Shown one piece after another: positions 1 to 6,895 of a stretch of 64,000 bases of DNA (its first letter is position 1; each line of letters begins with the position of its first letter). Source of the stretch: Pseudomonas asiatica (GTDB lineage: Bacteria > Pseudomonadota > Gammaproteobacteria > Pseudomonadales > Pseudomonadaceae); assembly GCF_040214835.1 (NCBI RefSeq), contig NZ_CP157874.1:3042001-3106000 (forward strand), given 5' to 3'. The translations under genes and the position numbers were made by a program. The notes beneath the pieces are model-generated. The model was not told where the DNA came from and ran no database searches. It saw only the letters and a list, made by a program, of their open reading frames with translations.

Positions 1-925
1 GTCCAAGGTTGTGACCGCTGCCTGGCAACGTGGCCTGCAAGCGGGTGAAAACATCGTCGAGCAACGCCTGGCGGCGGCGGTACATCGCCCGTTTCTTCGC
101 CGGGATGTCCTGTTCCGCCCGCTGTACCGCGGCCAGCGGGAGGGCGAAGAAATCCGCATGGTTCGACGCAGTAGCGCCGTGCTCCAGCCAGATCACGTCA
201 TAATTGGCCGCCAGGTCCTGGCCTTTGTCGTTGCCGAAATAAGCGTGCCGATGGTGGCGGCAGGCGTCACTGACGGCATACAGGTGTGCCACGCCCAGGG
301 TCCTGGCCAGGCACTTCAATGCCTCGAGCAGCAGGCTGCGTGGGCGCAACCCTTCGAAGTCCTTGGTCAGGTCGCGGTAGATGGCCAATGAGGTTTCGCT
401 GTCGACACCCTTGTGGATGCCCTGCACGGCACCGATGAACAGGCAAAGCTCGCCCTGGCTGCGACACAGGCTGAACGCCAGGGATGCCACGCGCAGTTCG
501 CCCTGGAACAGGTTCAATACCAACTCGCCTTCGCGCTTGAACCAGATCGGCCGGTCCAGCACCAGGCGGCAGCCCGGCGAATGGCTGGACAGCTCGCACA
601 GCGTCAGGCTTTCGTCCCGCCCCAGCAGCAACAGCGCCGGAAACTGCCCGGCCAGCACTTCGAAGTGCGAAGCCAGCACCTCCAGGCGCTGCGGGGCTTC
701 CCAGCATTTGCTGAGGTAAGGCCACTGCACGACACCGATGCAATCCACCCCCAGCCGCTGCAAACCTTGCGGGCCCAGCGTCGCCGTCATGCGCTGCAGG
801 AACGCATTCAGCTCAGGCCATTGCCTGGCAATCTGCAGCGTCAACTTGCGCTTGTTGTTCAGCGCCCGCAACGAGTAGCCCGGTTGCAAGGTAAACACGC
901 TTTTCACGATCATGCCGAGCATCAT
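1..925 (-). CDS. VirK/YbjX family (DUF535) protein, C-terminus cut by the window edge
   Basis: An open frame runs leftward from an ATG at 925 to the window edge without a stop (308 codons), so the C-terminus lies outside. An AGAAAGAGG Shine-Dalgarno precedes this ATG; an in-frame ATG at 940 has no such site. Seen residues include LRALNNKRKLTL near the N-terminus, LTLCELSSHSPGCRLV, LCLFIGAVQG and HLYAVSDACRHH, the pattern of the VirK/YbjX (DUF535) family, which usually has about 300 residues, so the protein is nearly complete. Family members are linked to virulence and envelope functions, but the activity is not established. Its position at the tail of the leftward polysaccharide block suggests a role connected with the polysaccharide or the cell surface. 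That is inference. Confidence 0.75.
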   Translation of the reverse strand, partial: MMLGMIVKSVFTLQPGYSLRALNNKRKLTLQIARQWPELNAFLQRMTATLGPQGLQRLGVDCIGVVQWPYLSKCWEAPQRLEVLASHFEVLAGQFPALLLLGRDESLTLCELSSHSPGCRLVLDRPIWFKREGELVLNLFQGELRVASLAFSLCRSQGELCLFIGAVQGIHKGVDSETSLAIYRDLTKDFEGLRPRSLLLEALKCLARTLGVAHLYAVSDACRHHRHAYFGNDKGQDLAANYDVIWLEHGATASNHADFFALPLAAVQRAEQDIPAKKRAMYRRRQALLDDVFTRLQATLPGSGHNLG

Positions 926-995
926 GGGCCTCTTTCTCATAGAACTGCACATAACTTATTGAATTAGCAGGGGCCCTGTGGGAGCGGACTCCTTG

Positions 996-1982
996 TCACT
1001 TGTACTCGATCAACGTCGATTTGCCGGCCGCGATGCGGTGGCGCAAGAACTTCAGTTGCCCGAGCATTTCCGGGAACTTGCCCAATACCAGGAACACCGC
1101 CTGTAGCCAGTTCTCCCGCACCGACTTGCCGCCACGGCGGGCCAGGCGTACGGCCTGCAGCGGGTAGACCAGCAGCAACAGCAGGCTCCAGCCGCCCAGC
1201 AGCAGGCAGGCCAGCACGGTCACCACGGGGATGCCCAGGCCCCACAGCCAGGCCCGGCGCGATTCGCGAAGCCAGTGCCGCTCGGGCGGCTGACCATGCA
1301 GGTAGGCCCCTTCGGCATAGGCGTGGCCAGCGCGCAGGCTACGCCGCCACCATTGGCTGAAACGGGTCATGGCGGCGTCGTGCAGGGTCATCTCGGCGTC
1401 AAGGCGCCAGACTTTCCAACCCTTTGCCCGCAGGCGCACGCACAGTTCGGGCTCTTCTCCGGCGATCAACTCGGGGCGAAAGCCGCCGACCGCGGCAAAG
1501 GCATCTACCCGCATCAGGGCATCGCCACCGCAGGCCTTGGCCTCGCCGATGGGGGTGTCCCACTCCAGGTCGCACAACAGGTTGTACACCGACCGCTGCG
1601 GGAAGCGCTCGCGTCGGCGGCCACACACCACTGCCACGTCGGGATGGTCGTCGAGAAACGCCTGCGCCGCGGGCAGCCAGCCGCTATTCACCTCGCAATC
1701 GCCATCGACGAACTGCACCAGTTGCATCGACGGCAGCCGCCGCTGCAAGGCGAAAAAGCCTTCGTTACGGGCGCGTGCGGCAGTAAACGGGGTGCCCAGG
1801 TCCAGCGCCAGTACCTCTACCCCCAAGCTGCGGGCCAAGTGCAGTGAACCATCGGTGGAGCCCGAATCGACGTACATGACCTTGTCCGCCCCCTGCTGCA
1901 GCGAAATCAGGCAACGTTCCAGGCGCTGGCCTTCGTTGCGGCCAATCACCACCACACCGACCCCGCTCGCCATGGGCCTCAC
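996..1982 (-). CDS. Family 2 glycosyltransferase
   Basis: A predicted GT-A fold glycosyltransferase that would add one sugar during repeat-unit assembly at the inner face of the cytoplasmic membrane. The N-terminus shows the nucleotide-binding pattern VVVIGRNEGQRL and a YVDSGSTDGS segment. An FVDGDCE motif near residue 90 is the DXD-like metal and sugar-nucleotide site. A hydrophobic stretch near residues 245-275 may be a membrane anchor. The GTG at 1982 overlaps the stop of the upstream acetyltransferase by 4 bp; an ATG at 1973 (start MASGVG) is an alternative, and neither has a strong ribosome site. The tight packing shows operon membership. The sugar donor and acceptor cannot be read from the sequence. 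Confidence 0.85.
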   Translation of the reverse strand: MRPMASGVGVVVIGRNEGQRLERCLISLQQGADKVMYVDSGSTDGSLHLARSLGVEVLALDLGTPFTAARARNEGFFALQRRLPSMQLVQFVDGDCEVNSGWLPAAQAFLDDHPDVAVVCGRRRERFPQRSVYNLLCDLEWDTPIGEAKACGGDALMRVDAFAAVGGFRPELIAGEEPELCVRLRAKGWKVWRLDAEMTLHDAAMTRFSQWWRRSLRAGHAYAEGAYLHGQPPERHWLRESRRAWLWGLGIPVVTVLACLLLGGWSLLLLLVYPLQAVRLARRGGKSVRENWLQAVFLVLGKFPEMLGQLKFLRHRIAAGKSTLIEYK

Positions 1983-2503
1983 TCGACGGGCGCCGTGGCG
2001 GCCGGTTGCCTGGCCTTGATGATGGCCGGCACCCCCACCGCCAGCGAATTGTCCGGCACATCCACCAGCACAACGGCATTGGCACCGATGATCACGTCGT
2101 TGCCGATACGGATGCTACCGAGCACCTTGGCCCCGGTGCCGATATCGACGTTGTTGCCGAACACCGGTGCAATCGGCTCGTTGACATTCTTCAGGCCAAC
2201 AACCACCCCATTGCGGATGCGGCAGTCATCGCCAAAGCGGGCATAGCCGCTGATGACGATGCCGCCGAAATGGTCGATGACGAAGTTGCGGCCGATTACC
2301 ACTTCGCACGGCAACTCCACACCCGTGATGATCTGCACGAACTTGAACAGGACCTTGTAGATGAGCGAAAACAGCTTGCGCAGCAGTGCCGGGCGCACCC
2401 CATAGCGCCAGCGGCCGAAGCGGTACACCAGCAGTACCCAGAAGCCCTGGGCGCCCCAGTCGCCACCGTGGGCACGCAGGTCGGCACGTATATTCTCGAA
2501 CAT
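1979..2503 (-). CDS. Serine acetyltransferase-like hexapeptide O-acetyltransferase
   Basis: A 174-residue left-handed beta-helix acyltransferase. The N-terminal MFENIRADLRAHGG and the helix after it resemble the CysE/WcaB-type serine acetyltransferase family. The second half carries hexapeptide repeats such as VVIGRNFVIDHFGGIVI and NVDIGTGAKVLGSIRIGNDVIIGANAVV, with the DH active-site pair near residue 77. A canonical CysE has about 270 residues with a long helical N-terminal domain; this short form, between two glycosyltransferases, is more likely to acetylate a sugar of the polysaccharide with acetyl-CoA than to make O-acetylserine. A GGTGGAG ribosome site precedes the ATG. It overlaps the next glycosyltransferase by 4 bp. 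Confidence 0.8.
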   Translation of the reverse strand: MFENIRADLRAHGGDWGAQGFWVLLVYRFGRWRYGVRPALLRKLFSLIYKVLFKFVQIITGVELPCEVVIGRNFVIDHFGGIVISGYARFGDDCRIRNGVVVGLKNVNEPIAPVFGNNVDIGTGAKVLGSIRIGNDVIIGANAVVLVDVPDNSLAVGVPAIIKARQPAATAPVE

Positions 2504-2511
2504 GGCTCCAC

Positions 2512-3477
2512 CTACCTTGTCGGTTGGCTGGCGTACCGGGTCTTGAACAACAGAGACCAGGTCGCCCGGCAGTGACGCCAGCAGGCCTGTATCGCGCCCC
2601 GGCCGCGTCGTTTCAACAGCGCCTTGAGTGCCAGCACCAGGTCGCCCAAGGTGACCAGCAGCATGTGCAGGGCCAGGCCCGCCAGCCCGTGATGCTTGCG
2701 AAAGTACAGCAGCTCGCTTTCGATCTGGTATGACGAGATCTGCCGGCTGGCCACCTCAAGTTCGGCCACCGACCTGGAGCTTTCCCCACCGATGTGCACC
2801 ACCGTGGTATGCGGGTAGAACACCACCTTCCAGCCGGCCGCCTTCACCCGCTTGCAGTGGTCGACCTCTTCGTAATAAAGAAAGTAGCGCGGGTCGAACA
2901 GGCCCACCTGGTCGAGCACTTCGCGGCGCACCAGGTAGAAGCAGCCAGGCAGCCAGTCGCACTCGCGGACCGAGGCGTGGTCCCAGTTCATTTCGTCGAC
3001 CATCTTCAGGCCGGGGAACAAGCGCCCCAGCCCGGTACGCCCGACGAACACGTTGAGCGGTGTGGGGAAGTAGCGGCAACTGGGCTGCAGGTCGCCGTCG
3101 CGGCCCTCCAGGCGCACCCCCAACACCCCGCACTCCGGGTGGGTTTCCATGTAGTCGAGGGTTTTCTGCAGGGAATCGGCGGCGACGAAGGCGTCGGTGT
3201 TCAGCAGCAAGGCGTACTTGCCCTTCAGGTGCTCCAGCAGCTGGTTGTTGGCCCGGCCGAACCCCACGTTCTGCCTGTTGCTCAGCAGCAGTGCCTGCGG
3301 GCACACCTCGGCCATGCGCTGCAGCGAGTCATCGACCGAGGCATTGTCCACCACCAGGTAGCTGGCCAGCCGTTCGCTGTCGGCCCGGCGCAGCGCATCG
3401 AACATCGGCTGCAGCAGCCTGGCCGTGTTGAAGTTGACCACCATGACGTCCACAGGTTTGCTAGCCATTGTTGCCAT
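2512..3477 (-). CDS. Family 2 glycosyltransferase, rhamnosyltransferase-like
   Basis: A 321-residue GT2 enzyme with the features of the WbbL/rhamnosyltransferase group: DVMVVNFNTA at the N-terminus, YLVVDNASVDDS near residue 40, NVGFGRANNQ, the donor site LLLNTDAF near residue 95, and the late ED-type motif FDPRYFLYYEEVDHCKR near residue 210. A hydrophobic C-terminal part may touch the membrane. The sugar is not certain; rhamnose is a family-based guess. The start may be the ATG at 3468 (MASKPVD), nine bases after GAGGG, instead of the one at 3477. It ends 8 bp before the acetyltransferase start, so the genes are probably cotranscribed. Confidence 0.85.
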   Translation of the reverse strand: MATMASKPVDVMVVNFNTARLLQPMFDALRRADSERLASYLVVDNASVDDSLQRMAEVCPQALLLSNRQNVGFGRANNQLLEHLKGKYALLLNTDAFVAADSLQKTLDYMETHPECGVLGVRLEGRDGDLQPSCRYFPTPLNVFVGRTGLGRLFPGLKMVDEMNWDHASVRECDWLPGCFYLVRREVLDQVGLFDPRYFLYYEEVDHCKRVKAAGWKVVFYPHTTVVHIGGESSRSVAELEVASRQISSYQIESELLYFRKHHGLAGLALHMLLVTLGDLVLALKALLKRRGRGAIQACWRHCRATWSLLFKTRYASQPTR

Positions 3478-3523
3478 CCCTCGAAGAAGTCCCCGCGCCT
3501 TTGCAGCATCAGCACAACATTCG

Positions 3524-4990
3524 TCACACCACGGCTTCCCTGGCCGCGCTCATCCTGGCATCGAGGTGGTCGGCCAGGCGTACCGCAAACTGCAGCAGCG
3601 GCATGGTCGGGTTGGAGGCACCGCCCGTGGCAAAGATGCTGCTGCCGGCGATATAAAGGTTTTCGGTACCGAACACCCTGCAGTTGGTATCGACAACACC
3701 GAACTGCGCCGACGACGCCATGCGCGTGGTACCCATGTGGTGGGCATGTGGCGACAGCTTCAGCGGTATCGAGGTGTCATAAACGAAGTCATTGAGCTTG
3801 ATGAAGCCCAGGTTCATGTCCGCCCACTGCTTGGCCAGTTCGCTGCCAATGCACTTGATGGTGTGCCGGTCATCAGCGCTCAGAGCCCAGTTGACATTGA
3901 CCTTGGCCACGCCCAGTGCGTCCTTCTCGTCCAGCAGCGAGATGCGGCTGCGCAGGTTGGGGAACTGCTCGATCATGGTGCTGATGACACCGTCACCGGG
4001 GCAACTGAACTTGGTCACGAAGGCGATCTTGCCGGCTACCCCCATGTCGCAGGCCAGATTCTCCAGAAAATGCTTCACCTCGGCAGTACGACCATAGGTT
4101 TGCACATCGGCCAGCAAGGCAGCCCTGACATTGCCTTTACCTGCCTTGTATTCGTCAACGAAGGCATCGGTGGTGTAGTACTCGCGCGGCTCGGGGGCCA
4201 GCCCGGACTTGAGGATGAAGGAGCCAAGGTCAATGTTCAGATGCTCCATGAAACACCGGCCGACCAGCCCGTCCTTGCTCACGACCCCCGCCGCCAGCAA
4301 CGACTCGCTGTTGAGCAGTTGCCGGGCATTCTCGATGGCACCGGTGGCCAGCACGAAGTTTCTCGCAACCAGGCGCTGGCGATTGCACGCGTAATCGGAC
4401 AGTACGACTGCGGCCAGCTGGCCGGAGGCCTGGTCGAACTCCAGGTTCACGCAATTGCAGTTGATGAACACGTCCAGGCCTTGGGTCTGTTCCAGGGCTG
4501 TGGCGTACTTTTGCGCAAAACGCGTGGGCGGGCTGAGCAGAAAGCGGTCTGGCTCGAATTCTCCGCCGTCGAGGCCAGCATTCAACGCGTGAAAATCCGA
4601 CCCGGGCGGCAGGTCGACGATATCCATTGCAACAGGCAGGTAGCTTGCTATCTCCGAATAGGGAATGGGCCAGCCAGGCAGGTCGCCAATAGGGGGAACG
4701 GCGAAGTCCGAGGGGCTGAACGGTCGGCAACGGCCGGCCCAATGGTTGGATGTGCCGCCCAGGTAACGCAGGCGAGCCTCCCCGGCGTACAGCTCCAGGC
4801 CAGTGGATGCACAGGCGTACAAAGCTTGCGAGTTCGCCGAATATTCACGCCCGCCACCCTCGGCAAGCAGTACGCTCCAGCCCGCGGCGGCCAGGCGCAG
4901 GCCCAGGGTAATGCCCGCGGGGCCGGCACCGATGATGCAGACATCGTAACTGTCGCGCAGGGCCTTCTGCTGTTGATAATCCTTGATCAT
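3524..4990 (-). CDS. GMC-family FAD-dependent oxidoreductase of the polysaccharide locus
   Basis: A flavin oxidoreductase of the glucose-methanol-choline type, 488 residues. The FAD-binding Rossmann motif DVCIIGAGPAG lies near residue 15, followed by the acidic ribose-binding end LLAEGG. The C-terminal substrate domain has HHMGTTRM and ends in FATGGASNPTMPLLQF, giving the His/Asn pair expected in GMC enzymes. A longer frame runs up to 5125, but ATG 4990 is chosen because it overlaps the stop of the Tat-signal gene (ATGA) and starts just before the FAD motif. It has no signal peptide of its own, so export would need the small Tat partner encoded just upstream. The likely role is oxidation of a sugar alcohol or hydroxyl group in, or linked to, the polysaccharide. 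The substrate is unknown. Confidence 0.82.
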   Translation of the reverse strand: MIKDYQQQKALRDSYDVCIIGAGPAGITLGLRLAAAGWSVLLAEGGGREYSANSQALYACASTGLELYAGEARLRYLGGTSNHWAGRCRPFSPSDFAVPPIGDLPGWPIPYSEIASYLPVAMDIVDLPPGSDFHALNAGLDGGEFEPDRFLLSPPTRFAQKYATALEQTQGLDVFINCNCVNLEFDQASGQLAAVVLSDYACNRQRLVARNFVLATGAIENARQLLNSESLLAAGVVSKDGLVGRCFMEHLNIDLGSFILKSGLAPEPREYYTTDAFVDEYKAGKGNVRAALLADVQTYGRTAEVKHFLENLACDMGVAGKIAFVTKFSCPGDGVISTMIEQFPNLRSRISLLDEKDALGVAKVNVNWALSADDRHTIKCIGSELAKQWADMNLGFIKLNDFVYDTSIPLKLSPHAHHMGTTRMASSAQFGVVDTNCRVFGTENLYIAGSSIFATGGASNPTMPLLQFAVRLADHLDARMSAAREAVV

Positions 4991-5181
4991 GGGTGTTCGT
5001 TCCGGAAGTAGCGAGACGGCAATACCCAGCCGTTGATCACCACGAACCCGGGCCTGCCGGCAGGTTGGCTGGCAGCGGCTGGCGTAGCAGCGAACACCAA
5101 ACCACCAACCCCCAGCAACACGCAACTCTGGAGAAACCCTCTACGACCCGTTTGCGCAGTACAAAAAGTAAGCTTCCCCAT
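4987..5181 (-). CDS. Small Tat-signal protein paired with the GMC oxidoreductase
   Basis: A 64-residue frame read from ATG 5181 (start MGKLTF). It has a twin-arginine pattern TGRRGFLQ followed by a hydrophobic stretch and an ATPAAA cleavage-like site, leaving only about 30 mature residues. Its stop overlaps the start of the GMC gene by 4 bp, so the two are translationally coupled. In gluconate dehydrogenase-type enzymes (present at 50-54 kb here) a larger Tat-signal subunit carries the flavoprotein out of the cell. This one looks like a minimal version of such a partner. A TTG at 5220 in the same frame would put the twin arginine too far from the N-terminus. That the coding is real is supported by the coupling and the Tat motif, not by homology I can name. 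Confidence 0.6.
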   Translation of the reverse strand: MGKLTFCTAQTGRRGFLQSCVLLGVGGLVFAATPAAASQPAGRPGFVVINGWVLPSRYFRNEHP

Positions 5182-5363
5182 GACACAGTGACCTGCACCT
5201 TTGAAAGATTTACCCGACAAGCAGCATTACCGCCAGTCCCCGGGGCCAGCTTCACAATCGACGGCATGGCGTCGATCTCTGACCGATTGGCTAAAAGGTC
5301 ACTATAGTTTCAATCAGCCACGATGCTAGCCGTTGCCCACCGACGCAAAGGTGCACATAGCCA
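5182..5363. promoter_or_regulatory. Divergent promoter region of the polysaccharide locus
   Basis: This 182-bp gap separates the leftward Tat/GMC/glycosyltransferase block from the rightward polymerase/hydrolase/epimerase block, so both promoters should lie here. A TATAGT hexamer on the plus strand near 5303 could be a -10, but I could not pair it with a convincing -35. Confidence 0.35.
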
Positions 5364-6890
5364 ATGCCTGAACATTTTCGTGCGTTGATCGTCATCCTGT
5401 TTCTGGCGAGCGTGGTCTTCCTGCTGGCGCGGCGGCCTGCCACCGACCTGGTCCCGCTCAGCGACTTCAAGCGCCGGCGCAACCTGTGGTTCCTGCTTAC
5501 CCTGCTGGCGTTCTTCTCGCACAGCTTCTGGCTGTACCTGGGTGCTGGCGCCGTCATCCTGTACATCGCCGGGCGCCGCGAACACAACCCCATGGCGCTG
5601 TTCTACATGCTGCTGTTCCTGGTCCCGCCGGCTTCGGTGCAGGTGCCCGGGTTTGGCGTGGTCAATTACCTGGTCGACCTCAACCATATCCGCCTGCTGA
5701 CCCTGTGCGTGCTGCTGCCGGCGGCACTGGCCCTGCGCCGGCAGGGCGACACCCTGCGCTTCGGCCGCACCTGGCCCGACAGGCTGTTGGCGGCCGGCCT
5801 GCTGCTGATGAGCGTGCTGTACCTGCGCGAAACCACCCTGACCGACACCCTGCGCCAGACGCTGTACCTGTATGTCGACGTGCTACTGCCGTATTACGTG
5901 GCCAGCCGTGGCCTGCGCCAGATCAGCGACTTCAAGGACACCCTGCTGGCCTTCGTGCTTGCCTCCTTCGTCCTGGCCCTGATCGGCGTGGCCGAGTACG
6001 TGCGCCACTGGCTGCTGTACAGCGCCCTGGTCGACGCCATGGGCGTGCCGTGGAGCATGTCCGGCTACCTGAGCCGTGGCGGTTCGCTGCGCGCCAGCGT
6101 CACCACCGGGCAGGCGATTGCCCTGGGCTATGTGATGAGCGTGGCCATCGGCCTGTTCCTGTTCGTCCAGGGTTACGTGCGCCGCCCCCTGCAGCGGGCG
6201 CTGGGCGCCCTGCTGCTGGCCGCCGGGCTGTTCGCGCCACTGTCCCGTGGCCCGTGGATCGGCGCCGTGGTCATCGTGGTGGTGTTCATCGCCCTGGGCA
6301 AAGGTGCGGTCAGGCGCCTGGCGCTGCTCGCCGTGGCAGGCGTGCTGGCCCTGCCCTTGCTGACCATCGTGCCCGGTGGCGACAAGGTACTGGACATGCT
6401 GCCGTTCATTGGCAACCTCGAGAAAGAGAACATCACCTACCGCGCAAGGCTGATGGACAACTCGTGGATCGTCATCCAGCGCAACCCGCTGTTCGGCTCG
6501 TTCGACTTCCGCAACACCCCGGAAATGCAATCGATGATCCAGGGTGAAGGCATCATCGACATCGTCAACACCTACATCAACCTGGCGCTACGGGTAGGGC
6601 TGGTCGGGCTTGGCCTGTTCGTGGCGTTCTTCGCCGCCGTACTGCACGGCATCCGCAAGGCCATGCGCAGTTTCCCTGACAAGGATGACGAACAACGCCA
6701 GCTCGGCCGGGCATTGCTGGCGACACTGATCGGCATCCTGGTGATCATCTTCACCGTCAGCAGCATCACCTTCATCCCGGTGGTGTACTGGACTGTCGCC
6801 GGGCTGGGCGTGGCCTACATCCAGATGGTCCGCAGGCTGCACAACAGCCAGGCCATCGCGCTGGCCGACCCCGGCCTTCAACCAAGGTGA
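5364..6890 (+). CDS. O-antigen ligase/Wzy-like polysaccharide polymerase
   Basis: A 508-residue polytopic membrane protein with about 12 hydrophobic segments. The large periplasmic loop between residues 330 and 415 contains RARLMDNSWIVIQRNPLFGS and IIDIVNTYINLALRVGLVG, the layout of the WzyC/O-antigen ligase superfamily. In a locus with Wza- and Wzz-like genes it most likely polymerises undecaprenyl-linked repeat units in the periplasm. Ligase function cannot be excluded from sequence alone. The stop overlaps a GTG of the next gene (GTGA) and lies 5 bp before that gene's likely ATG, so the two genes are coupled. The start is the ATG that gives a membrane segment at the N-terminus; its ribosome site is weak. 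Confidence 0.8.
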   Translation: MPEHFRALIVILFLASVVFLLARRPATDLVPLSDFKRRRNLWFLLTLLAFFSHSFWLYLGAGAVILYIAGRREHNPMALFYMLLFLVPPASVQVPGFGVVNYLVDLNHIRLLTLCVLLPAALALRRQGDTLRFGRTWPDRLLAAGLLLMSVLYLRETTLTDTLRQTLYLYVDVLLPYYVASRGLRQISDFKDTLLAFVLASFVLALIGVAEYVRHWLLYSALVDAMGVPWSMSGYLSRGGSLRASVTTGQAIALGYVMSVAIGLFLFVQGYVRRPLQRALGALLLAAGLFAPLSRGPWIGAVVIVVVFIALGKGAVRRLALLAVAGVLALPLLTIVPGGDKVLDMLPFIGNLEKENITYRARLMDNSWIVIQRNPLFGSFDFRNTPEMQSMIQGEGIIDIVNTYINLALRVGLVGLGLFVAFFAAVLHGIRKAMRSFPDKDDEQRQLGRALLATLIGILVIIFTVSSITFIPVVYWTVAGLGVAYIQMVRRLHNSQAIALADPGLQPR

Positions 6891-6895
6891 CACTT

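Noticed and set aside
1..967. Plus-strand frames at 11-391 and 413-967
   Set aside because: Both are shadows of the VirK/YbjX-like minus-strand gene, whose translation is continuous and protein-like.
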